Counted from the stretch's first letter, positions 5,514 to 13,230 are shown. The stretch: DNA of 13,293 nt from Kytococcus schroeteri (GCF_042433515.1 NZ_JBHLVH010000024.1:1-13293); one strand, 5' to 3'. Made by a program: numbers and translations. Notes: generated by a model from the letters alone, not told the origin.

Positions 5514-7859
5514 ATGTCGGCCACCCGCGCTCCCCGCCCCACCGGTTCCACCACCCAGGAGGGTCCGCAACCGGGCACGGGCCGCGCCCACTGGCCAGAG
5601 CCGGAGGGCCACACCAGCGAGGCGGTGACCGGCCCGGCCACGTGGTTGACCGGCCGCGTGACAGCCCCGCTGGTGGCCCTGCTCATGCTGGCCCTGGCCG
5701 CGGCCGCGCTGGTGCTGCTGCCCGGTGCCGGCAGCGCCAACGCCCCGGCGGCCCTGCCCGAGGACGCCGAGTCCGCCCAGGTCTCCCGGGTGCTGGAGGG
5801 CTTTCCCGGCGGTGACACCGCCCCCGCCGTGGTGGTCGTGACGACCGAGGACGGCGGCCGCCTGGACGAGGCGACCCTGGGCGCGCTCGGGAAGACCGGG
5901 CCCGACCTGCTGGAGGCCCTACCGGCCGACGCCCGCCCCGACGACGCCCGGGTGACCGGACCGCTGCCCAGCGAGGACGGGAAGGCGGCCCTGCTGGTGG
6001 TACCGGTGGTCTCCGACGCCCTGGACGCCGACGGCCCGGAAGTCGTGCAGGCGCTCCGCGACGCCACCGACGGCCTGGCCCCCGACACCACAGCCGAGGT
6101 GACCGGTGCGGCCGGTTTCGCCGCCGACGTCTCTAACGCCTTCGCCGGGGCCGACGTGCGGTTGCTGCTGGTGACTGCGGCCGTGGTGGCGGTGCTGCTG
6201 CTGGTGACCTACCGCTCCCCCGTGCTGTGGCTGGTGCCGCTGGTGGTGGTGGCCCTGGCCGACCGGGTGGCCGCACTCGTGGCCGGAACCCTCACCGAGG
6301 CCACCGGCCTGGCCTTCGACGGGTCCACCTCCGGCATCACCAGCGTGCTGGTGTTCGGTGCCGGCACCAACTACGCCCTCCTGCTGGTGAGCCGCTACCG
6401 CGACGAGCTGCGCGACACCCCCGAGCACCGATGGGCACTGGCCCGTGCGTGGCGGGCGGCGCTGCCCGCCATCGGGGCCAGCAACCTCACCGTGGTGCTC
6501 ACGTTGGCGCTGCTGGTGATGGCGGTGCAGCCGGCCACCCGCTCATTGGGCGTGGCCGCCACCGTGGGCCTGCTGGTGGCGGTGCTCTTTGCGCTCACCC
6601 TGCTGCCGGCAGCGCTGGCGGTGTGCGGCCGTGGCCTGTTCTGGCCGTTCGTTCCCCGCCCCGGCCAGCCCGACCGCACCGAGTCCGGCCCGTGGCACCG
6701 CATCGCCACCGCCGTGGTTCGCCGCCCGGCGACGGTGCTCGTGGCCTCGCTGCTCGTCCTCGGCGCGATGGCGCTGGGCCTGGTGGGCACCCGCATCGGG
6801 CTCTCCCAGGCCGACCAGTTCCGGGTGGCGGCCGAGTCCGTGGCCGGGTTGGAGACCCTGGAGGAGCACTACCCGGCCGGGGCCGCCACCCCGTTGGACG
6901 TGCTGGTACCGGTGGAGGAGGCGCCCGCCCCCCGGGAGCCAGGAGACGGCCCGCCGGCGGGTGGTGACCAGGCCGGCCCGCCCCCGGGTGCGGACGAGGC
7001 GGGTCCCCCCGCGGGCCAAGAGGGCGGCCAGCCGGGGACTCCCCCGGCCCCCGAGACCGCCGAGGTGCTCACCGCGGTGGACGGCGTGGAGGGCGTGACC
7101 GGCGCCCGCCCGGGTGAGGCCGCCACCGTAGACGGCCGGACCTGGCAGCGGGTCCAGGTGACCTTGGACACCGCCCCCGCCAGCGCCGAGGCGCGATCGG
7201 TGGTGGAGTCCGTGCGCGAAGCCGCCTCCGGTGCCGCCGCTGGCACCCTGGTGGGCGGCAGCGAGGCCCAGGCTGTGGACCAGCGCGCCGGCGTGATCCG
7301 CGACATGACGGTGATCCTGCCGCTCATGTTGGTGATGGTGCTGGTGGTGCTCGTGGTGGTGCTGCGCTCGCTGGTGGCGCCGGTGCTGCTGGTGCTCATC
7401 AGCGTCATCGGGTCGTTGGCGGCGATGGGGGCGGGCGCCCTGCTCAGCGAGCACGTCTTCGGCTTCCCGGCGCTGGACATCTCCGTGCCGCTGTACGCCT
7501 TCCTGTTCCTGGTGGCCCTGGGCATCGACTACACGATCTTCCTCGTGGTGCGCGCCCGGGAGGAGCTCGTGGCCGGCCGGCGCCCCGACACCCCCTCGGC
7601 GATGGTGCGGGCCGTCGCGGCCACCGGCGGGGTCATCACCAGCGCCGGCATCGTGTTGGCCGCGGTGTTCGTGGTGCTCGGCGTGCTGCCGCTCATCACC
7701 CTGACGCAGGTGGGCATCATCGTGGGTCTGGGCATCCTCGTGGACACCCTGCTGGTGCGCACCGTGGTGGTGCCGGCCGTGGTCGACCTCGTGGGCGACC
7801 GGGTCTGGTGGCCCGCCCGCCCCGGCGGCGTCGGACAGGGCGACGAGGACCGCGACTGA
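5514..7859 (+). CDS. MMPL family RND-type membrane transporter
   Basis: A 781-residue inner-membrane transporter of the MMPL branch of the RND superfamily, which uses the proton gradient to export lipids or hydrophobic compounds. It shows the family's two-fold layout. A first membrane helix (about 50-68) is followed by an extracytoplasmic loop (about 70-205) and a membrane bundle (about 208-370) with GAGTNYALLLVSRYRDELR. A second helix near 405-425 is followed by a second loop (about 430-595) and a second bundle (about 598-765) with ALGIDYTIFLVVRAREEL. The second bundle keeps the Asp672-Tyr673 relay pair; in the first the matching position is Asn286-Tyr287 instead of the usual Asp-Tyr. Residues about 466-518 are a Pro/Gly/Ala-rich low-complexity stretch in the second loop. 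The gene diverges from an acyl-CoA ligase/phosphatase operon, which favours a lipid substrate, though none can be named. The long disordered N-terminus (about 45 residues) leaves the start slightly uncertain. Confidence 0.92.
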   Translation: MSATRAPRPTGSTTQEGPQPGTGRAHWPEPEGHTSEAVTGPATWLTGRVTAPLVALLMLALAAAALVLLPGAGSANAPAALPEDAESAQVSRVLEGFPGGDTAPAVVVVTTEDGGRLDEATLGALGKTGPDLLEALPADARPDDARVTGPLPSEDGKAALLVVPVVSDALDADGPEVVQALRDATDGLAPDTTAEVTGAAGFAADVSNAFAGADVRLLLVTAAVVAVLLLVTYRSPVLWLVPLVVVALADRVAALVAGTLTEATGLAFDGSTSGITSVLVFGAGTNYALLLVSRYRDELRDTPEHRWALARAWRAALPAIGASNLTVVLTLALLVMAVQPATRSLGVAATVGLLVAVLFALTLLPAALAVCGRGLFWPFVPRPGQPDRTESGPWHRIATAVVRRPATVLVASLLVLGAMALGLVGTRIGLSQADQFRVAAESVAGLETLEEHYPAGAATPLDVLVPVEEAPAPREPGDGPPAGGDQAGPPPGADEAGPPAGQEGGQPGTPPAPETAEVLTAVDGVEGVTGARPGEAATVDGRTWQRVQVTLDTAPASAEARSVVESVREAASGAAAGTLVGGSEAQAVDQRAGVIRDMTVILPLMLVMVLVVLVVVLRSLVAPVLLVLISVIGSLAAMGAGALLSEHVFGFPALDISVPLYAFLFLVALGIDYTIFLVVRAREELVAGRRPDTPSAMVRAVAATGGVITSAGIVLAAVFVVLGVLPLITLTQVGIIVGLGILVDTLLVRTVVVPAVVDLVGDRVWWPARPGGVGQGDEDRD

Positions 7860-7893
7860 CCCCGCACCGCGCGGACCCGCCGCGGGCCCCTGC

Positions 7894-7909
7894 GTCACGG
7901 TTCGGCCAC
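7894..7909 (+). promoter_or_regulatory. 16-nt motif upstream of the membrane-anchored protein gene, copy 2
   Basis: GTCACGGTTCGGCCAC matches 15 of 16 bases of the motif at 5454-5469. It ends 41 bases before the GTG start at 7951, versus 44 bases for the MMPL copy, so both copies occupy an equivalent place in their promoters. Confidence 0.45.
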
Positions 7910-7935
7910 ACTCCCCGCGCACAGCGCATCGGGCG

Positions 7936-7944
7936 TGGTTCGAT
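7936..7944 (+). promoter_or_regulatory. Candidate extended -10 of the membrane-anchored protein gene
   Basis: TGG-TTCGAT lies six bases before the GTG at 7951, the same geometry as at the MMPL gene. The hexamer is a weaker match to TANNNT. No Shine-Dalgarno is present. Confidence 0.3.
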
Positions 7945-7950
7945 CAGCCC

Positions 7951-8709
7951 GTGAACGAACGCGCACGCGAGATCGCGACGGCAGCCGGAGTCGTGGGTGG
8001 CCTGGCACTGGGCCTGACGGTGCTCCAGCAGGTGGACCCGGGGCGGGACGTGGTGTGGCTCGAGGGCGATGCCGGCAGCCGCACCGCCGTGGACGGGGTG
8101 GCGGACGGGACCGTCACCGTGCCGGGCCTGGTGTGGGTGGAGGTGCCCGGGTGCACCATCGGCCGTCCGGGGCGGGAGGTCCGCGACGAGGTGCGGGTGG
8201 AGGACGTCCGGCTGGTCGGCGCCCAGGGGCTCACCCTCGAGCGGGTCGTGGTGGACTCCTCGCTCAACCCGGACGAGCTGGGCGACCACCCCAGCGCCGG
8301 CCGCGGCTCCGGGTGGCCGGTACGGGACCACGTCGTGTCCTACGGCGACCGCCTCGCAGCCTGCGGCGAGGGCGAGCAGGCCGAGACGCCGCCCACCCGC
8401 ATCCACCTGGTGCTGCAGGCACAGGACCCGGGCGCCGACCGCCTGCCCTCCTTCACCGGACTGGACGTGGACTGGCGCCAGGGCTGGCGCAGCGGCACCG
8501 AGCGCCTCGCCGTGGCCCACGCCTTCTGCCCCGAGGGGCGGGACCGGAAGGACTGCACCGCACAGTGGGGGAAGGGTGCCGAGCAGCGCACCGAGCAGCA
8601 CGAGGCGTGGCTCGGGGTCTCCGGTGAGCCGGCGTCCCGTCCCTTCGGGGAGCAGGGGGAGGTCACGGACATCGAGGGCATCCCGGACCTCCGGGAGGGG
8701 CTGGACTGA
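7951..8709 (+). CDS. Membrane-anchored or secreted protein of unknown function
   Basis: A 252-residue protein with a charged N-terminus (NERAREIA) and a single hydrophobic segment, TAAGVVGGLALGLTVL (about residues 10-25), which is a signal anchor or an uncleaved signal peptide. The remainder looks extracytoplasmic: it is hydrophilic, acidic at the C-terminus and contains four cysteines (VPGCTIG, LAACGEG, AFCPEGR and KDCTAQW) that could form two disulfides. I recognise no domain. The GTG at 7951 starts directly before the charged segment and is preceded by a -10-like sequence rather than a ribosome site. It shares an upstream motif with the MMPL gene, and converges, 19 bases apart, on a DUF6636-like lipoprotein gene. 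A role at the cell envelope is inferred from topology and neighbours only. Confidence 0.75.
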   Translation: MNERAREIATAAGVVGGLALGLTVLQQVDPGRDVVWLEGDAGSRTAVDGVADGTVTVPGLVWVEVPGCTIGRPGREVRDEVRVEDVRLVGAQGLTLERVVVDSSLNPDELGDHPSAGRGSGWPVRDHVVSYGDRLAACGEGEQAETPPTRIHLVLQAQDPGADRLPSFTGLDVDWRQGWRSGTERLAVAHAFCPEGRDRKDCTAQWGKGAEQRTEQHEAWLGVSGEPASRPFGEQGEVTDIEGIPDLREGLD

Positions 8710-8711
8710 CG

Positions 8712-8726
8712 CCGGGACCGACCCGG
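8712..8726. terminator. Possible bidirectional terminator between convergent genes
   Basis: CCGGG-ACCGA-CCCGG forms a 5-bp GC stem with a 5-base loop in the 19-base gap between two convergent stop codons. There is no U-tract on either strand. The position is the main argument. Confidence 0.3.
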
Positions 8727-8728
8727 GC

Positions 8729-9355
8729 TCAGAACAGCTCGTAGTCCTGGGAGGCCAACCGGAACCCGCGGTGGTCCGAGAGCCGCACGCACTGCACACC
8801 GGACTTCTTGCTCGCGCAGCGGAAGTCGAACGCCTCGAGCTGGTGGCCGTAGGGCAGCACCGCGTGCTGGATGCTGTTGATGCGCACCACCTCGCCGCCG
8901 GGCACCCGCCGCACCCACTCGCCGTCGTTGCGCACCTGAGCGTCCACGAAGCGCGAGCTGCGCGAGCAGGTCCACTGCGGGCGGTCACGGTAGAGCTCCA
9001 CCGTCGGCTCCACGCAGTCCGCGGCGTTGACCACCGTGTGCTGGTAGCTGGTGTTGCGGATGTCGCAGGTGACGCCCTGCTCCTCGATGAGGCAGGCGAC
9101 GTTCTCCGAGGGCATGAGGAAGCCGACGCGCTGGTGCGACTCCAGCGGCGTCAGCTTCCTCGTCTCGGACGCGCGCGGCGGGATGGACACCGGCGCGTCG
9201 TCACTCGTCTGCGTGCTCGCGTCACCCGGTGTGGTCACCGGGACGGGCTCCACGGTCGGGGGTGTCGTCCCCGGCCCCCCGCTGCAGCCCCCCAGCAGCA
9301 CCATGGACAGCACCCCTGCCGCGAGTCGCCCGAGGCAGCGTGGGGTGCTGTTCAT
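8729..9355 (-). CDS. Lipoprotein with a DUF6636-like cysteine-rich domain
   Basis: A 208-residue predicted lipoprotein. The signal peptide (CLGRLAAGVLSMVL) ends in the lipobox LLGGC with lipidated Cys24, followed by a Thr/Pro-rich linker (about 25-65). The folded part starts FLMPSENVACLIEEQGVTCDI and ends LPYGHQLEAFDFRCASKKSGVQC with RGFRLASQDYELF. This matches the pattern I know from actinobacterial DUF6636 proteins (an F-x-x-P-S-x-N-x-x-C opening and a G-x-x-C-x...G-F ending). Cysteines 88, 97, 114, 130, 180 and 189 make three plausible disulfides. Function is unknown for the family; it should sit on the outer face of the membrane. The ATG at 9355 has a GGAGG Shine-Dalgarno four bases upstream. 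It lies 15 bases after the acs stop on the same strand, so it is probably co-transcribed with acs. Confidence 0.85.
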   Translation of the reverse strand: MNSTPRCLGRLAAGVLSMVLLGGCSGGPGTTPPTVEPVPVTTPGDASTQTSDDAPVSIPPRASETRKLTPLESHQRVGFLMPSENVACLIEEQGVTCDIRNTSYQHTVVNAADCVEPTVELYRDRPQWTCSRSSRFVDAQVRNDGEWVRRVPGGEVVRINSIQHAVLPYGHQLEAFDFRCASKKSGVQCVRLSDHRGFRLASQDYELF

Positions 9356-9370
9356 GGGGCCTCCGAGGGG

Positions 9371-11317
9371 TCAGCGGCGACGGAGCGCATCCATCACCGA
9401 CGGGTCCGCCAGCGTCGTGACGTCACCGATCTCCTTGCCCTCGGCCAGGTCACGCAGCAGGCGACGCATGATCTTGCCAGATCGCGTCTTGGGCAGCTCC
9501 GGCACGACCGTGATGTCCCGCGGACGGGCGATCGGGCCGATCTCCTTGCTCACGTGGGCGCGCAGGTCGGCCACCAGCGCGTCATCATCGCCGCCCTCGC
9601 CGCGGGACTCGGCGGCCTCGCCTCGCAGGATGACGTAGGCCACCACGGCCTGGCCGGTGGAGGGGTCGGTGGCACCCACCACGGCGGCCTCGGCCACGGC
9701 GTCGTGGCTCACCAGGGCCGACTCGATCTCCGAGGTGCTCAGGCGGTGGCCGGAGACGTTCATGACGTCGTCCACGCGGCCGAGCACCCAGATGTTGCCG
9801 TCCTCGTCGCGCTTGGCGCCGTCACCGGCGAAGTACATGCCCTCGAAGCGCGACCAGTAGGTGTCGCGGAAGCGCTGCGGGTCGCCCCACACGCCGCGGA
9901 GCATGGCCGGCCACGGCTCGCGGACCACGAGGTAGCCGCCCTCGCCGTTGCCCACGGATCGGCCCTCCTCGTCGACGACGTCCACAGAGATGCCGGGCAC
10001 CGGGGTCTGCGCGGACCCGGGCACCAGCTCGGTGACGCCCGGCAGCGGGGCGATCATCATGGCGCCGGTCTCGGTCTGCCACCAGGTGTCCACGATGGGG
10101 GCCGTGCCGCCGCCGATGTGGTCGCGGTACCAGGTCCACGCCTCGGGGTTGATCGGCTCGCCCACGCTGCCCAGCAGGCGCAGCGAGGACAGGTCGTACT
10201 GAGCGGGGATGTCGTCGCCCCACTTCATGCACGCGCGGATGGCGGTGGGCGCGGTGTAGAGCACGGTGACGCCGTACTTCTCCACGACCTCCCACCAGCG
10301 CCCCTTGTGCGGGGAGTCGGGGGTGCCCTCGTAGAGCACCTGGGTGACGCCCAGCGCCATCGGGCCGTAGACGATGTACGAGTGGCCGGTCACCCAGCCC
10401 ACGTCGGCGGTGCACCAGTACACGTCCTGGCCGGGCTTGAGGTCCAGCACAGCCTTGGCGGTGTACGCGGCCTGCGTGAGGTAGCCGCCCGTGGTGTGGA
10501 AGATGCCCTTGGGCGTGCCCGTGGTGCCCGAGGTGTACAGGATGAACAGCGGGTGCTCGGCCGGCATCGGCTGGGCCTCGTGGTGCGGGGAGGCCGACTC
10601 CATGGCCTCGTGCCACCACAGGTCGCGGCCGTCGTGCCAGCCGACGTCCTCGCCGGTGCGGCGCACGACCAGCACCTTCTTGACCGTGGTCTCGCCCTCG
10701 CCCAGCGCCTCGTCCACGTTGGGCTTCAGCGCGCTGGTCCTGCCCTTGCGGTAGCCGCCGTCGGCGGTGATCACCACGGTGGCCTCGGCGTCACGGACAC
10801 GGGCCCGGATGGCGTTGGGCGCGAAGCCGCCGAAGATCACCGAGTGGGTGGCGCCGATGCGGGCGCACGCCAGCATCGAGACGACGGCCTCGGGAATCAT
10901 CGGCAGGTAGATGGCCACGCGGTCGCCGGCCTTGACGCCCAGGTCGGTGAGCACGTTGGCGGCGCGGGAGGTCTTCTCCAGCAGCTCGCGCCAGGTGATG
11001 TCGCGGGTGTCGCCCTCCGGCTCACCCACCCAGTGGATGGCCACCTCGTCGCCGCGGCCGGCCTCCACGTGCTGGTCCAGGCAGGCATACGCGGCGTTCA
11101 GCTCGCCGTCGGCGAACCAGCGGGCGAAGGGGGCCTCGGACCAGTCGAGCACCTGGGTGAAGTCCGTGCGCCACGGGAGCAGGGCGCGCGACTGCTCGGC
11201 CCAGAAGGCCTCCCGGTCGGCGGCGGCGCGCTCGGCGTCCTGGGCCGACACGTTGGCCCGCGCGGTGAACTCCTCGCGGGGGGCGTAGGTGCCCGGGGCG
11301 TGCTGCTCGGGGGTCAT
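9371..11317 (-). CDS. acs: Acetyl-CoA synthetase (acetate-CoA ligase)
   Basis: This 648-residue enzyme turns acetate, ATP and CoA into acetyl-CoA via acetyl-AMP, in the cytoplasm. The length equals the family norm. Features include the ACS N-terminus (FWAEQSRALLPWRTDFTQVLDWSEAPFARWFADGELNAAYACLDQH region), the P-loop FILYTSGTTGTPKG (about 258-271) and VDTWWQTETG (about 400), whose tryptophan narrows the pocket to acetate. The C-terminus holds YFAGDGAKRDEDGNIWVLGRVDDVMNVSGHR and PKTRSGKIMRRLLR; Lys615 there is the catalytic lysine that is reversibly acetylated in characterised Acs enzymes. The ATG at 11317 is preceded by GAGGAGGAACC, a strong Shine-Dalgarno. A long in-frame extension upstream has no family support. 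It lies 156 bases behind an acyl-CoA ligase gene and just before a lipoprotein gene. Confidence 0.97.
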   Translation of the reverse strand: MTPEQHAPGTYAPREEFTARANVSAQDAERAAADREAFWAEQSRALLPWRTDFTQVLDWSEAPFARWFADGELNAAYACLDQHVEAGRGDEVAIHWVGEPEGDTRDITWRELLEKTSRAANVLTDLGVKAGDRVAIYLPMIPEAVVSMLACARIGATHSVIFGGFAPNAIRARVRDAEATVVITADGGYRKGRTSALKPNVDEALGEGETTVKKVLVVRRTGEDVGWHDGRDLWWHEAMESASPHHEAQPMPAEHPLFILYTSGTTGTPKGIFHTTGGYLTQAAYTAKAVLDLKPGQDVYWCTADVGWVTGHSYIVYGPMALGVTQVLYEGTPDSPHKGRWWEVVEKYGVTVLYTAPTAIRACMKWGDDIPAQYDLSSLRLLGSVGEPINPEAWTWYRDHIGGGTAPIVDTWWQTETGAMMIAPLPGVTELVPGSAQTPVPGISVDVVDEEGRSVGNGEGGYLVVREPWPAMLRGVWGDPQRFRDTYWSRFEGMYFAGDGAKRDEDGNIWVLGRVDDVMNVSGHRLSTSEIESALVSHDAVAEAAVVGATDPSTGQAVVAYVILRGEAAESRGEGGDDDALVADLRAHVSKEIGPIARPRDITVVPELPKTRSGKIMRRLLRDLAEGKEIGDVTTLADPSVMDALRRR

Positions 11318-11365
11318 GGTTCCTCCTCGTGGCGGCGCAGGCCGCCGATGGTGGTGACTGCCCCC

Positions 11366-11389
11366 AGCGTAGGCACGGCGCCACGGCGC
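11366..11389 (-). promoter_or_regulatory. Candidate acs promoter with an 8-bp tandem repeat
   Basis: On the minus strand TACGCT (11371-11366) lies about 48 bases before the acs ATG and matches TANNNT; the same hexamer precedes the ligase gene at 5397. Just upstream is a perfect tandem repeat, CACGGCGC twice in plus-strand reading (11374-11389), occupying the spacer region. No -35 hexamer is clear. The 156-base gap makes an acs promoter separate from the upstream ligase plausible. Confidence 0.35.
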
Positions 11390-11473
11390 GGGCAGCCCGG
11401 GGCGGAGCGGGGTGGGGACGAGCGGCGCCCGGGGACGGGCTCCCGCATCGGGCTGTGGACGGGCTGGTCCCAC

Positions 11474-13024
11474 TCAGTGGAGCTCGCGCTTGAGGATCTT
11501 GCCGGTGGGTCCCTTGGGCAGCTCGGGCAGGAAGTGCACGTGGCGCGGGTACTTGTACGCCGCCAGCTGGGCCCGGGTGTGCTGGCGCAGCGCGTCGGCC
11601 AGCGCGCGGGCGGCGGGCGACTCCGCGTCGGCGAGGTCCCCCGCGCCGAGCACGCCGGGGCGGGGCACGACGAAGGCCGTCACCTCCTCCCCCAGCTCCG
11701 GGTGCGGGGTGCCCACCACGGCGGCCTCCAGCACGTCCGGGTGCTCGTACAGCACCTCCTCCACCTCCCGCGGGTACACGTTGAGGCCACCGCGGATGAC
11801 CATGTCCTTGACCCGGTCCACGATGCGGAAGAAGCCGTCCTCGTCGACCGTCGCCAGGTCCCCGGTGTGGAACCAGCCGCCGCGCACCGCCTGCTCGGTG
11901 GCCTCGGGGTTGCGCCAGTAGCCGGCCATGACGTTCTCCCCGCGGACGCACAGCTCGCCGGCCTCCCCCGTGGCCACGGGCTGGTCGGTGACCGGGTCCA
12001 CCACCTGCATCTCCACACCCCGCACCGGGTGGCCGATGGTGCCCGGGCGGGTGCGCCCCGGGTGGTTGAAGCTGGCCACCGGGGAGGTCTCCGAGAGCCC
12101 GTAACCCTCCAGGATCTCGGCGCCGAACTCGTCCTCGAAGGAGCGGATCGTGTCCAACGGCAGGGAGGCGCCGCCCGAGACGCAGGTGCGCAGGGTGGAC
12201 AGGTCGACCGGGGGCTCGCCGGCCTCACGACGGGCGCGGGCGGCGGCCACCATCGCGCCGTACATGGTGGGCACGCCCTCGAACACGGCCACCCGGTCGC
12301 GCTCCACCATCGCCAGGGCGGTGGCGGCGTCGAAGCGTGGCAGGAGGGTGAGCGTGGCACCGGCGAGCACGGACAGGTTGAGCGCGCAGGTCATGCCGAA
12401 CACGTGGAAGAGCGGCAGGCAGCCCATGACCACCTCGCCCGGCTCCACCTGGATGAGGGTCTCGTGGGTGGTGCGCACGTTGGAGAGCAGGTTGGCGTGG
12501 GTGAGCTCGGCGCCCTTCGGCCGGCCCGTGGTGCCGGAGGTGTAGAGGATCACCGCCGGGTCCTGCGGGTCCTTCTCGACGACCTCGGTGACCGGGTCGC
12601 CGAGGAACGGCGCCAGGCCCGATGCGGGGTCCACGAGGTGCGCGGTCACGCCGTGGCGGGCGGCCACGCCGGCGACGTCGCCGCCGAGGGCAGCCCCGGC
12701 ATCACCGCCGAGGGCCACCACGTGCGTGGCGCCGGAGTCCTTCAGGTAGTGGGAGATCTCGCGGTCCTGCAGCAGGGGATTCATGGGGACCACGACGGCG
12801 CCCAGCGAGAGCGCGGCGTAGTAGAAGGGCACGAACGGCACGACGTTGGGGAGCATGAGGCACAGCCGGTCGCCGGGGCCGAGGCCCTGGGCGCGGAGGT
12901 ACCCGGCGACGGCGGCGGTGGCGCCGTGGAGCTGCGCATAGGTGAGACGCGTGTCGTCCTGGATGAGGGCGGTGCCGTCGGGGTGCCGCGCGGCTGTCTG
13001 GGTCAGGAGGCTGGCGATGTTCAT
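11474..13024 (-). CDS. Fatty-acid/acyl-CoA ligase (AMP-dependent synthetase family)
   Basis: A 516-residue adenylate-forming ligase of the medium/long-chain FadD or 4-coumarate-CoA-ligase-like group. Motifs in order: ILYTSGTTGRPKG (about 159-171), LPLFHVFGM, EGYGLSETSP, GGWFHTGDLATVDEDGFFRIVDRVKDMVIRGGLNVYPREVEE, and the C-terminal PTGKILKREL with catalytic Lys509. The C-terminus is complete. The ATG at 13024 (MNIASLLTQTAARHPDGTALI) is the usual start for the family; there is no well-placed Shine-Dalgarno, and the leader CTGCCCCCC is the same as before the other ligase at 5397. The substrate cannot be set from sequence: fatty acids or aromatic acids are both possible. It is followed on the same strand by acs after 156 bases, placing two acyl-activating enzymes in a row. 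Confidence 0.92.
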   Translation of the reverse strand: MNIASLLTQTAARHPDGTALIQDDTRLTYAQLHGATAAVAGYLRAQGLGPGDRLCLMLPNVVPFVPFYYAALSLGAVVVPMNPLLQDREISHYLKDSGATHVVALGGDAGAALGGDVAGVAARHGVTAHLVDPASGLAPFLGDPVTEVVEKDPQDPAVILYTSGTTGRPKGAELTHANLLSNVRTTHETLIQVEPGEVVMGCLPLFHVFGMTCALNLSVLAGATLTLLPRFDAATALAMVERDRVAVFEGVPTMYGAMVAAARARREAGEPPVDLSTLRTCVSGGASLPLDTIRSFEDEFGAEILEGYGLSETSPVASFNHPGRTRPGTIGHPVRGVEMQVVDPVTDQPVATGEAGELCVRGENVMAGYWRNPEATEQAVRGGWFHTGDLATVDEDGFFRIVDRVKDMVIRGGLNVYPREVEEVLYEHPDVLEAAVVGTPHPELGEEVTAFVVPRPGVLGAGDLADAESPAARALADALRQHTRAQLAAYKYPRHVHFLPELPKGPTGKILKRELH

Positions 13025-13078
13025 GGGGGGCAGTGGACCACCTCGGGGGCTGCGGGCGCGAGGGGGTGGGGTTCGGCG

Positions 13079-13097
13079 GCCGGCCCGGCTGGCCGGC
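13079..13097. other. GC-rich 7-bp hairpin in the divergent intergenic region
   Basis: GCCGGCC-CGGCT-GGCCGGC is a perfect 7-bp inverted repeat with a 5-base loop, between the ligase start at 13024 and the plus-strand gene starting near 13231. It may be an operator or a transcript hairpin, or chance in GC-rich DNA. Confidence 0.3.
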
Positions 13098-13147
13098 TGT
13101 GGACGGGACGGGATGGGCGCTGCTCGTCCACATGTCCGATGAAGGGG

Positions 13148-13174
13148 TTGCTTTGAGTAGGTTGTGTGTACTAT
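13148..13174 (+). promoter_or_regulatory. Candidate promoter of the gene entering at the right edge
   Basis: TACTAT (13169-13174) matches TANNNT and sits in the most AT-rich patch of the window's right side. TTGCTT (13148-13153) is a possible -35 but the 15-base spacing is short. Confidence 0.35.
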
Positions 13175-13230
13175 TCTGGGGGTAGTTGATCGGACGGGGG
13201 TCCGGTCACGGGGCACGTCGGAAGGGGGGC

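Noticed and set aside
7870..7884. CGCGG-ACCCG-CCGCG hairpin after the MMPL gene as a terminator
   Set aside because: The stem is only 5 bp, there is no U-tract, and such palindromes are frequent at this GC content. It could equally be part of the next gene's upstream region.
6543..7922. A 459-codon minus-strand open frame
   Set aside because: It is antisense to the MMPL gene and His/Gly-rich without any recognisable domain.
8069..13156. A plus-strand open frame of nearly 1,700 codons
   Set aside because: It lies antisense to acs, the second ligase and the DUF6636-like lipoprotein, all of which have clear domains. Its protein is His/Arg/Gly/Ala-rich without motifs. Long antisense frames are expected in such GC-rich coding DNA.
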